Of a stretch of DNA of 64,000 bases, positions 41,552 to 51,949 are shown piece after piece. Numbering within the stretch: the first letter of the stretch is position 1; every line of letters starts with the position of its first letter. This DNA comes from Mesostigma viride (Eukaryota; Streptophyta; Mesostigmatophyceae; Mesostigmatales; Mesostigmataceae), in assembly GCA_009746045.1 (NCBI GenBank), contig RPFO01000348.1:1034301-1098300 (forward strand). The letters run 5' to 3'. The translations under genes were made by a program, and so were the position numbers. The notes below the pieces were generated by a model. It made no database searches, was not told the origin of the DNA, and saw only the letters and a list, made by a program, of their open reading frames with translations.

Positions 41552-44500
41552 AACACCGCACCAAGCTACCACGAGGCTTGGGTTGGTTGGAGTCTCGACG
41601 ACGATCTGACCCCGGCGCAGCTTCGCGCCCGCAGGGACCGGCTGGCACAAGAGGACGCGAAGAAGGCCCTCGCTGACCGCACGAAGAAGGTGCGGCTGCG
41701 GTGGAAGGACGACGCATGGCACATGGAGGTTACCTCGCGGGAGGTTACCACGCCGAGGGGAGACGCGCGGGGGCCGGGTAGGGAGTAGGCCCTCCCCGCC
41801 CCCTCACACCGCGAGCAGCTACCGGGGGGTTAGCTAGAACCCACCCCCCACACCCGTCGTCCGATGGCCGAGCGTGTCTTGGACTGATAGTCCAATCTCA
41901 CGGACGACGCAACGGAGTCAAAGCCGCGACCTTCATCGCCAACTTCGCAACAAGGAGCGCCTGCTGGCTTTCGCAACCCGGCACTCCCAACGGTATGCTG
42001 CATTCTTTGACCCCAAGACCAGGCGAGCAAGTCGCGCCGCCCGCCTGGAGGGTGCCCTATGCGCGTTGAAAAGTACTATGTTATCTCACGCCGCACACAC
42101 GTCCCCGCCAGCCTCCCCCCAACCCCCTGCCGACACCGCGGGTCCCCGGCGCCCCCTGCTGGGCCAACGCCGGCACCACTCGCTGCGCATCGCTACCTAC
42201 AATGTCCGCACCCTGCCCGGGGGAGATGCCCCCCCGCGGGCCAACGAGCTTGTCCACTACTGCCGCCAATATGGCATTGATGTGCTTGGGGTCCAAGAGC
42301 ACCGACGCTCCTTTGAGGGCCCCGTTCAGCGTGTCACCCTCACACTACAATGGCAATTGCTGTGCGGCCCGGCGCATGCACCGGGTCAGGGAGGAGTGGG
42401 CCTGCTGTGCTCCCCCACCGCTGCCGCCCAGCTCGTGGACCACAAACTTTGCTCGAATCGGATCCTTCAGTGCACTTTCCGCTCCCTTGAAGGACGGACC
42501 CCCATTATGCTCTCGGTAATTGTCGGATATGCCCCACATGCTGGGCACCCGGCCGAGGACCGCGCAGCGTTCTTCAACCAGTTGCTCGACATAGAGAAAC
42601 AGATCCCACGTCAATACATCGTTGCCATCTTGGTGGATGCCAACGCGACCCTGCCCGTGGGCCGCGGGGGCTGCATGTATGCGCCGCGCCTAACCGATAG
42701 CAATGCCAACACCCCCCTACTTGAGCAACTGCTCACTGAGGGGGACTTGACTGCTGCCAATACGCTGTTTGCTAAACCGCCTGATGCACTAGTGACCTTT
42801 GTGGGCCCCATGCGCAGGGCGGCTGGCTCGATGCTCCCTCGGCGGCGATGTGTATGCTTGGACTACATACTTGTGCGCAAGTGCTGGCGCTCTTCCGTCA
42901 TCGATGCCCGTACGCTGACCACCCCCAGTGTCGCATCGGATCACGCATGGTCACCGCAACCTTGCGCCTACGTCTTCAGGCCCCTGCGCGCCGCCCCCCG
43001 GCCCCGCCCTGACTGGACCTGCTTACGCCCCGTCCGTGGGCGCAGGGAGAAGTGGTCAGCGGATGAGATACGCCGCGATGCAATCAGGTCTGCCTTCGTG
43101 GACGCGCAACCTTTGATGTACCTGGACGCAGATCGCGGTGTAGATCTCACGCCACCCTACGAACTGTTCATGCGATCGGTGGAGCTTGGCTCTAAGCTTC
43201 TCCCCGAGCAACCCCGCGCCCGACCAGCCCCGCTCTACCTGCGCGACGCCCGGGTGGTTGCCGCCCGGCTGGCGCTAGCGCAGGCCCGCCGCCGCGGGGA
43301 GGACCTGTACCCGTACCAGGAACGGCTTACTCAAGCATATACTGCCGCACATGCGGAGGAGGTGGAGACACTTGCCGCCGAAATCAATCGCCACACGGCC
43401 GCCAACCAGCACAAGGCGGCCTGGCGCTCTCTCGACCGTCTCACCGGACGCCGGGAAACGCAACGGGCTGACATCCCAGGCACCCCCAGTGAACGCCTTG
43501 AGATTTGGTTCAGCTCCCAGGCCAAACTATCAGGGGCCCCTGGCCCGCCCCCCCCGCTTGACCCCGCTGCAGCTGCACGCCCTGCGGCCAGCCGAGGCGG
43601 CCCCATTGAGCCCCCGCAGGCGCCCACCAGCGAGACGGACTACCTGGTCCCACCGCTCTCCGGCCCCTGGTGGACGGCCCCCACGACGAGTGGACTCCCC
43701 AGGAATGGGCTGCTGCCATCTCCACCCTCCGCAATGATGCTGCCATGGGAGTGGACAATATTTCACCGGAGGTGGTTAAGATGCCTGAGCTTGAGCCTTT
43801 CCTCCGGGGTGTTTGCAACGGGATTCTACGAGATGGCCTCCCCCCGCCGACGTATTGGAAGACCGCTGTCCGGGTCATGCTCTACAAGGGCAAGGGGTCC
43901 GCCGCGGATACCGGCAACTACCGCAGCGTATGCCTCCAAAGCTGCGTGCTGAAAGTCTTCATGCGTCTCCTGCTGAACCGCATGCGTGCCAGCCTCGATC
44001 CCCACCTAGGTGAGTCCCAGACGGGCTTCCGTGTTGGTCGCAATTGTGTTATGGTCACTATTACCGCGCGCCGCCTGATCGAGGAAGTGGGCCGCCTGGC
44101 CCCTGGCCTCTTGCCATTGCTATTGATCGTGGGTTTAACACCATGCAAGGCATTCGATACGGTTATATGGGACGCCCTGTGGGTGGTCCTTCACCTGTTC
44201 CGTGTCCCATCGTACATCGTTGAGATCATCCGCCAGTTCTATGAAGGGTCCCAAGCCCAGGTCCGTACCGCCGACGGCGTCACTCCGGCGTTCCCCCTGC
44301 ACACCGGGGTGTGGCAGGGCTGTGTGCTCTCCCCATATCTATTCATCATTATGGTGGACCATATTATGCGGCGTGCACAAGCCCGCTTCGCCCGGGTGGA
44401 GGGGCGCCCGCCGGGGATCGAGGTCACGGACTTACGCCAGCTACGGCGGGGTTGACCCACCCTACCGCCTGAGCGATCTGATCTACGCTGATGACAGGAC

Positions 44501-45630
44501 ACTCGTGGAAACTGAACCCCGGAGTCAGCCCAACTCTGGCTAGACAGCTTATCACTGGAAGCGCGGGCGGTGGGGCTTATGATCAGCAAGATCGAAAACG
44601 GCCATCGGCTTCCCTGCTGGGATAGCCCCACCCACCCTCCTCTTGCTGGACGGCAGCCCCGTCCCCCCGGCGACTCGCTTCAAGCTCCTTGGCAGCTGGC
44701 TTCCCTCCACGGCCGACGACATCAACACCCGCATTGGCCAGGTCTGGGCGGCCCTCCGCCGCCTCGACAGGTTCTGGACCTGTCGCTACCTGAGTGAGCG
44801 GCGCAAGCGCATTCTGTTCAAGGCCCTTGTCCTCAGCATCCTCCTTTATGGCTGCGAGGCGTGGACCCTGGACCAGGCGCTGAGCCAGCAGCTTGACGGC
44901 ACCGTCACTCGAATGCTCCGTCATATCCTCGGCGTCCGCTACCAAGAACGCCGCACCCGGGCCGAGCTCTACTGCGAGCTCCCTCTTGTCGCCCATACCA
45001 TCCGACACCGCCGCCTCCTCTTTGCCGGCCATCTTGCCCGCACAGACCAGGTGAATACCGATGTGGGCCCTGCCGGGGGGCTTAAGACGGGCCAACCAGG
45101 TAGACACCTCCTCCTATGGCAGGGTCCCCTTGTCCCATCACAACCCACTGGCAAACTTGCGCGCGCCGCCGGGCACCGGCGCGGCGCGACCCGGACCTAT
45201 GTGACACAACTGCTTGAAGATGCAGGGCTTCTTCTGGGACTATCCGTACTCCGCGCCCGCATGATTGACAAGGAGAAATGGGCTGCCATCTGCGATAAGC
45301 ACCTTCCCGAGGGGTATGCTCCTGTTTTCTCCCCACGGGCCCCGCGGCCCGTTGCTAGCCAGGGTAGAAGTCGGCAGGTGGAGGTTATTGGTCCTGAGGA
45401 TAGCCGCTACACTACCGCCTCGTCTGCCATTACAGTAGAGGACAGCTCGGATGAGGATTACATCCCCATCTATAGTGCTTAACGGTTGGGGGATGATGCA
45501 GACGATATTTGTGTAATTATTTTGATGCAGACGACTTTTGTGTAATTATTTTTCTAATGAGATTAGCATAGCACTGCGTGGCATGCCTTTGCGCATGACA
45601 CGCAAGTACTTACTTACTACTTACTTATAT
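41552..45630 (+). mobile_element. LINE-2, longest copy (4.1 kb) with target duplication
   Basis: Flanked by a perfect 12-bp duplication TATGGCGTGGCC (41540-41551 and 45631-45642). It begins inside the ORF1 C-terminus, so it is 5'-truncated, and ends with UTR and an (ACTT)n-type tail. ORF1 end: 41,552-41,788 (SLDDDLTPAQLRARRD ... stop). ORF2: 41,874-45,482 in several frames. Confidence 0.92.
41874..45482 (+). pseudogene. LINE-2 ORF2: apurinic endonuclease + reverse transcriptase (frameshifted)
   Basis: Would nick target DNA and copy the element RNA. An exonuclease-endonuclease-phosphatase domain lies in the first frame (41,874-about 43,660): LRIATYNVRTLPGG, DVLGVQEHR, VDANATLPVG, CLDYILVR, SDHAW, the usual order with catalytic Asn, Glu, Asp and His. 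The RT follows in a second frame (43,670-44,455): NYRSVCLQSC, ESQTGFRVGRNC, KAFDTVIWDALW, TGVWQGCVLSPYLFIIMVDH. A third frame has LSDLIYADDRTLVET (44,463 on). The C-terminus (44,643-45,482) has FKLLGSWLPS, LLYGCEAWTLDQALSQQLDG, LFAGHLARTDQVNTD and ends EDSSDEDYIPIYSA. At least three frame breaks; one is a GATCGA insertion at 44590-44595 that the 53.2-kb copy lacks. RTE/CR1-like by arrangement; clade not tested. Confidence 0.88.
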
Positions 45631-45649
45631 TATGGCGTGGCCCACGCCC

Positions 45650-46160
45650 ATATACATTATAAAAATATAATTACTTACAGCAGAGTGAAATCACTCAAAC
45701 CAAAGCAAACGCCCAGCTATAAACCTATATACAGAGCCATGTCAAAGCTCTATACTACGATAAGACCAATGGAAACGCCTAACGGGAGGAACCTAATAGC
45801 CCTGCTGCACCGCAAAATCAGCCCGCGTACGGCGGAGCATGATGTCAGCCATGGCCCGAGTCAGCGCCACCGACAAGCGCTGACGCCAATATGACGTCCA
45901 GGTCCGCGCCGACCATGGGGCCCGCTGGCCCTCCAGGTCCAGCCGGTCCTCCCGGAGCCGGCAACACTCCTTGAAGAAGGCGGAGGTCAGGGGCCCCATG
46001 GCCCCAAACTCCTCCAGGACAAAGGGCACCACACGATGGTGCCCGACGTCGCCGTAGGCCAGGAGCTTGGCCCGCTCCGCCCGGTCCGCCGTGTAACCTG
46101 CCGTGAGGGAGGCCCCAGCCACGTGGCTAAGAGCCAAGGGCCGCGCCACCGAAACGTCAA
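45650..46160 (-). mobile_element. LINE-1 copy F, 3' fragment
   Basis: Minus-strand nuclease-like end (LLIDVSVARPLALSHVAGAS... to the stop at about 45,793) and 3' UTR, 5'-truncated at about 46,160. The tail abuts ATATACATTATAAAAATATA. Confidence 0.9.
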
Positions 46161-46169
46161 TAATATACA

Positions 46170-46620
46170 TGTGCCTGTATGCCTATGATTATAGTATTAA
46201 TAATTCCCACCAGATGACGCACCGGTGTTTATTATGTAGTTAGCCGTGCTTTGCCCATGCAGAGAGTTATATATATATATTTAAAATAGAATTACTTGCA
46301 GCAGAGTGAAATCACTCAAACCAAAGCAAATATATACTCTCGGCTGAGACACCATGCATATGCACATCATGCCGTACATGTATAGACCTTGCCTACTAGC
46401 CATAATCATCTTCCACCTCATGTGAACTCGCACCTTAGCTAGCTGCTGGAATACATATAGGTGCAGGTGCACGGTCCTTGCACACCCAATGTAGGTGGCA
46501 GTTTGGACCATCCACTTGCGGGAACTGTATAGTCCAGAATGTATCAAAAACCATAGCCCCCCTCTCATGCAGGGATATGTGTTGTAAACATATGCTCCCA
46601 ACGGAGATATGTCTTTAATC
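46170..46620 (+). repeat. R4 repeat split by a LINE-1 tail
   Basis: R4 (GCAGAGAG...CTCTCGGCTGAGAC, CACCTTAGCTAGCTGCTGGA) interrupted at 46,268-46,332 by a ~60-bp minus-strand LINE-1 3' terminus inserted in TATATATATAT. It contains AGCTAG at 46437-46442, where the 27.78-kb copy has AG. Confidence 0.75.
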
Positions 46621-46744
46621 AATTAATATAATTTCTGGGCTGCTAATTTATCCTAATTTCTGCGCTGGCTGTTTCATTGATAATTTACCATATGATCAGA
46701 ATATGCGTCCAGGCATAGTTGTCTCCGTCAGGCGGCACGTCTGA

Positions 46745-47724
46745 CACCTGGCCGTTGGCCCAGAAGCTGACCTCGCTGAACACGACGCTCAACACGCCGT
46801 GGAGGCCCGCCAATGGGGTCCGTCGCCAAGTTACGGGGTCCGTCCAATGTGGAAACCAAGGTCGTCCACAAGCTCCAACCTCAGTTCACGGCGCTGCACA
46901 CGGTCCGCGGTGCAGGCAGGCATCTGCATGAGACGCACGCTGCACTTGTCTCTCCCCTATTTACCAGGTTGAGGGCAAGTGCGGCGTGCTGATGAAGAAG
47001 CTTGAAGTCATCACCGCCCACATGCACCGAGGCCCTGGCCACACAGGTCCCAAAGATAGCGGAGCAGACGGCCACCATCGCATCCCAGCCTCCAGCCGGC
47101 AGGATCGATGCTGGGCGACCTCCCGCGGCGCTCTCCTATGCGGACCTGTTGCGGACAGCGACCGCCTCAACCACGTTGACGCCATCGCCGCGAAACTCCA
47201 GGAGCGGTTGAAGACCTCATCGCCAAGCGCAACATCAGGACCTCGGCACCGATCGACCGCGCTTGCCGCGACTGCCGGGTGGTGCTGCGTCGCTTTGCCC
47301 AGAAGCCAGGTGAGACGTCAACCACCCTTGCCGACGAGCTCGATCAAGGAGCAGCTCCTTACCCTCATGGGCCTGGTAGGTGAGGTAGAACTGCGTGCGT
47401 GCCGCCACCGGCCCACCGCCTTCCCCACTCACGGGACAAGGCGGCTCCCCCACCAGTCGATCCTGCTCACCTAAGTTCCCCTCGACCCCCGAGAACAAGC
47501 AGTTAGCAGCGGTTCCTTTCTTGTCGCAAGAGGTTGCACAACCTCACCTGGACGCTGGACGACGACCTGACCCCCGCTCAGCAGCAGCAGCGACGCGTCG
47601 GACCCGGTCGGGCCGGAATACCTCCGCCATGCACAAGCGTGACCCCCAGAAGCCCAAGGTACGGTACTGGAGGGGCGGGGACCTGATGATCAACCACAAG
47701 ATGTGGACGCCCCCTGCAGGCTAG
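46745..47724 (+). pseudogene. LINE ORF1 copy riddled with 4-bp insertions
   Basis: Aligns with 24,580-25,430 (coiled coil through C-terminus, last line DLMINHKMWTPPAG* intact), but no frame stays open. Insertions relative to the intact ORF1 include CATGCA 47021-47026, GATCGA 47103-47108, GATCGA 47251-47256, TCGATC 47340-47345, TCGATC 47457-47462 and CATGCA 47628-47633, plus other small indels and a scrambled stretch at 46,790-46,860. 47,725-48,050 is the shared ORF1-element 3' region, with no gene. Confidence 0.85.
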
Positions 47725-48054
47725 AATAGCTTGTTTGTATAATATAGCCCTAGCTTGTATCCATTTGTAGCCACTGCCGCCATGGCAGCCATGCTTAGAA
47801 TGTTTGCCAAGCTGTGCCACCATACCTAGTCACGCGTGCACCCCTAAACCACGGTACACAACCAGCCTTAGCCGTAGCTTAGCCCTTGTACAGCCATGCT
47901 ACGTCCTGGCTATGATCAGATTCCTTGCCCACGCCGCTCCTTGCCATGATATGCTCGCATGGGTCTTATTGCACCCACAGAGCTTGCCTGATCGTCTATC
48001 GTGTCCCATTGCAGCTGCACGTGGCATTAATTAATTAATTAATTAATTAATTAG

Positions 48055-48400
48055 GAACATAACTCCGTTGGGAGTATATGTAGCACATATCCCTGAGAAG
48101 GGGCATATATGGCTTTTGATACATTCTGGGCTACTTCCTGCAAGGGTAGGGTGTAAACTACGCGTGCTCTGGGTGCACAAAGTGCACCTGCACACCACAA
48201 TGTATTCCAGCACAAGTCTATATATTGGGGGCGCAGACATGAGGGGTCAGTGGAAGATCATCATGCAGCTATACAAAGGCTAGGGCATGGCTTCTCATTG
48301 AAGAGAGTGACTCTCTGCATAGGCAGAGCTTGGCTAAATTCATAATGCATCATCCATGGTAGGTCCCATTATAGGCAGAGCGTGGCTAAATTCTTAATCA
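48055..48400 (-). repeat. R4 repeat, minus orientation
   Basis: ATAACTCCGTTGGGAGTATA ... CATATCCCTGAGAAGGGGCA ... CTGCAAGGGTAGGGTGTAAAC ... CTTCTCATTGAAGAGAGTGAC. Provides the uninterrupted target (CCCTG) for the LTR at 17297. Confidence 0.78.
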
Positions 48401-48429
48401 AGGCATCACCCATTAAATTAAATTAAAGT

Positions 48430-49890
48430 AAATTAAATTATAACATGCCTCCGTTGGGAGATCATGTAGCACGTATTCCTTGGATGGGTGGAGGTGGGAG
48501 AAGCCGCGTAATCGACCTAATCCTAATGGCTAAGCAATCTAGTCTAGAAAATTCCAACTACACTACTCAGATGAACGCCCCTTCCTCTTGTGTGGGGGTG
48601 GCTTGCTCACATGCAGCTGGGCTGGCGTGTGAGCCTGGACAATCTTCTGCCACCTCTTCTTGTTCTGCATGGCAGACCAAAGAAGGGAGAGGGAGTGGAT
48701 TAATTAATTCATTAATAAGCACGTGACTGCGTCACGTGGGTGCCAATACAGAGTAAAGGAACCTTCAACCCTATATACACAGCGAGAAGGAGGGAGGGCG
48801 CCCTATAGCTTCTCTCACTGCCGCAAGTGGGCAGGCCACAGAGCGCTCTCTCCACAGCATGGTGCATCATGCCGGGGCGCAACACTGTGGGTGCAATACA
48901 ACCAGTGCAATACCATAGGTAGGCTGACGCATAGCTTATGCTACACATTTGTGAGGTGGGCTCAAGACGTCGGCTAATTATGTAAGGCGCATTGAAGCTG
49001 ATGACCACAAGGTGCCAGAGCTAATTGAAGGGAGTGGATGCGGTGCTCAAACTGGGCTGGGGCCACTAGGTCGGCCAGCAATTAACATCTGGGTGTAGTT
49101 CATGGCAGGTTTACCTAGCTTCCTGGGAATGTCCTTGGGGCCAGGCCAGGTCAAGATATGCCGCCCTGGTTGGCCAAGCCGCTGGGGGCCGGCCAGACCA
49201 AGGGCGGTGTCGAGACCTGGCTGGTGCGAGCAAGATGTCCTACAAATGCTATCCTACGCAGCCTGCCTAATCTCGTCCGAAATACGAGGCATACCCTGAT
49301 ACAAAGACTCTATATAATGACCTACGCTTGGAAAACCCTACATTCAGGACCTGTCGGAGCATCCTGTAAACCGTGCCTTCTAGCTAAGCTGCCAGTGTGT
49401 CCGTGATCGAGTGCATGTCCACACCTTGGCGCCATACGTAAGCACCGTGATGAGGACGAGGATCGACCTTGAAGAGCATGCGGTTGCGGTGCTCGCCCAG
49501 GCCCTTCGAGCGCCAGTAGGTGTTGAGCGATCCGGCGAACGGAGCCTGGCCCAGCTAGGCCAGGCCGATGCGGATGTCCACATCGTCAGCGGTGTCAGGG
49601 AGCATGCTTCCCAACAGTTTGAAGCGGTCACGGAACGGGACCTCCGTCCCGTCGAGCAGGTGCGGCAGCGGTGGGCGACTGGAGGCCCCAATCACCATCG
49701 CCTCAGTTTTGACACTAATAATCTCCAACCCCACCGCCCTGGCCCGTCCAAGCCCAGACAGTCCAGCCAGGTCTGAATGTGCTCGGGGTGCGCGACGAGG
49801 GCCGGTGGTGTCATCCGCATAAATCAGGTCGGCCAGACAGTAGCTAGTGCCAACCCCGCCGTGCTCGCGCTCGTTAAGGATGTCCACGCA
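48430..49890 (-). mobile_element. LINE-4 RT C-terminal part and tail, with nested R5
   Basis: Minus strand, from LADLIYADDTT at about 49,830 (YADD), through EAMVIGASSRPPLPHLLDGT, RFKLLGSMLPDTADDVDIRI, VLTYGAKVWT and a decayed HLART..DTALGLAGP segment (49,140-49,330), to the KKRWQKIV-type end and 3' UTR at 48,430-48,690. Interrupted by R5 at 48,701-49,028. Multiple frame breaks. Confidence 0.82.
48701..49028 (+). mobile_element. R5 retroposon-like element with 11-bp target duplication
   Basis: 328 bp flanked by AGGGAGTGGAT (48690-48700 and 49029-49039) inside LINE-4; the 51.32-kb LINE-4 copy shows the empty site (GAGAGTGGATGCGG). Near its 5' side is CACGTGACTGCGTCACGTG, then AAAGGAACCTTCAACCC. 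Non-coding. Other copies: 26.61/27.42 kb (minus) and about 59,740-59,930 (intron 1 of the RMD1 gene). Duplication length fits LINE-mobilised retroposition. Confidence 0.82.
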
Positions 49891-49984
49891 TCATCCATGG
49901 GGGGGCCATTGTGGGCGCACATGCGACCAGGCCGCGTGCTAGGCTAAGCATTACTAATCTACACTACTGCTATATTCCCTGGAC

Positions 49985-50340
49985 TGGAAGTGCTGGGGTG
50001 GCAGGGGGTGCCTGCCAGGGCTTGTGGTCGACGTGGATGACGTCCCCCCTCCAGTATACCGGTTTCCCCCCTGCGCTCTGCTGGAGCTGGATCAGGTAGG
50101 TCGGCCATAGCTCCCGTCGCCGCTGCATGTTGCTGTGCCAGGGTCAAGTCGTCGTCCAGTGTGTAGGAAGTTCCCGAGAGTTTCTTCAATGCGGCATTTA
50201 AGGAACGACAGCTTATCCACCATGTACTTAAAGGTGAGGACTGACGAGCAGGGGAGCCGTGCCAGGCTTACCCCGCGCGCAGGGAAGGTGGACAGCCGAC
50301 ATCCGCAGCTCACCAATGATGCAGTGAGTTGCATGGGGTA
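49985..50340 (-). pseudogene. LINE ORF1 C-terminal fragment
   Basis: Minus strand: TFKYMVDKLSFLKCRIEETL, SYTLDDDLTLAQQ and the block before the C-terminus (AYLIQLQQSAGGKPVYWRGG type, in broken frames). It has a CATGCA insertion (TGCATG on plus, 50124-50129) absent from the 26.37-kb copy. Confidence 0.78.
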
Positions 50341-50458
50341 AAGAATGTCGCGCTTAAATACTATGAGAAGAGTCTCGGAGCAGTCTCACCTGCCGGCTGA
50401 TCGAAGTGCTTGACGATGACATTGTGCTGTGGCATGCCTCTGGCATAAAGGAGAAAGG

Positions 50459-51026
50459 TGTTACGTCCAAGCCTCTTTATTTAGGGTTCGTTAGTGGACA
50501 TATTGGCCGTAACAATATACATACTGTCGTCAGATTTGTGTAACTAGTTATACGCACCCTTTTTCCAAGGGGTTGACCTACGTTGCTTGTAATACCACAT
50601 TATGTGTAGGTCAGGGCCCGGCGCTGTGGTGTAGCGCCGGCTAGCTAGGCCGGCGAGCCACGTGTACGTGGGCTGAGCCTTAGTCTAGGGCATTTTTCAG
50701 TGTACGCCCATTCGTAGCTAGTCCGGTGGCTTTCAGGTTTACAACACATTCCAGTGTTTTATCATTCGTGGCTAGTCGGGAGAGTGGGTTTCAACCCACT
50801 GCTATTCCGAAACAGTCCGCGATCGTGAGTATCATTGTTGGGCCGGTAGTGGGTCCGACCCACAATCGGCGATCATCTATGCATCATGCATGCTCACGTT
50901 GTGCATCGTCTTCCAACGATGCACGACGGGGGGCATATAGGTGTTGGTGTTTTATTTACCTACTCTCTCTCGGTTAATTGCAATGGCATAAAGTGACCCA
51001 CGTCTACTTTCCGAGGGGGCAACACC
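50459..51026. mobile_element. LTR-like fragment, third family member
   Basis: Begins TGTTACGTCCAAGCCTC and soon has GGCCGTAACAATATACATAC, the same hairpin-like start as the LTRs at 4917 and 17297. The left flank GAGAAAGG is the ORF1 3' region (compare 41,197). The right end is uncertain: GGGGGCAACA near 51,022 resembles an LTR end, but I see no matching 5-bp duplication, so it is probably rearranged. No genes inside. Confidence 0.4.
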
Positions 51027-51064
51027 CGCGGACTAGGATTTAACATGGATTCTGGTTAAAAATT

Positions 51065-51640
51065 AAATTAAATTATAACATGCCTCCGTTGGGAGATCAT
51101 GTAGCACATATTCCTTGATGGGTGGTGGAAAGGAGAGAGCCGCGTAATCTAACAATCCTAACGCTAATCTACCTAGTCTAGAAAAATCCTAACTGCCCTA
51201 CTCATCAAAACGCCTCCTCCTCTTTGGGGGAGGGCCGGGCTTGCCCACAGGGTCGGGCGTGTGAGCCTTGACAATCTTCTGCCACCGCGTCTTGTTCTGC
51301 ATGGCAGTCCAAAGAAGGGAGAGAGAGTGGATGCGGTATTCAAACTGGGCTGGGACCAGTAGGTCATCCAGCAACATCTGTACGTAGTTCGTGGCATGTT
51401 TCCCTACCCTTTTGGGAATGCATGCCCTTGGGGTCAGGCCAGGTCAGAATGTGCTGCCCTGGCTGCATGGCCAAGCCGCTGGGGGCCTGCCAGACCAAGG
51501 GCGGTGTCGACCTGGCTGGTGCGAGCAAGGTGTCCTACAAATGCTATCCTACGCTGTCTAATCTCGTCCGAAATACGAGGCATGCTGGTTCTGGTCGATA
51601 AAAGCTACATGTCAATATCCGGATGCAGAACGCCGTGATA
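51065..51640 (-). repeat. LINE-4 3' end, uninterrupted copy
   Basis: Minus strand. Same order as 48.43-49.33 kb without R5. Includes TGCATG insertions at 51419-51424 and 51464-51469 relative to 49.13 and 49.16 kb. Followed to about 51,940 by ORF1-element 3' region relics and AT-rich DNA without genes. Confidence 0.75.
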
Positions 51641-51949
51641 TTTGTATGAGTATTCCGTTCCAATTAATTAATTAATTAGTCCAGCCGACCATCGTCCACG
51701 ACATTCAGTCGTGGATCAGGTGTAGGTCTTTCGCAGCCGGCAGTCCGCCGGATGTAAAAAAAGGGGGTCTCTGCCCTTTCTTCCTGTTGTGCACATACAG
51801 TAGGGATTAAAAGCACTTCGCCTGCTCCGTGACTCCCCAACAGGAGCACGAGTTCAATTAATTAATTAAGAGTTGTCTCACTTTTAAGAATGACGCATCA
51901 ACGATCACCGCTCTAGGGAATATATAGCAGTAGTGTAGATTAATTAGTC

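Noticed and set aside
50459-51026. Complete solo LTR like those at 4917 and 17297
   Set aside because: The start matches the family but no matching target duplication or clear end was found; listed only as an LTR-like fragment.
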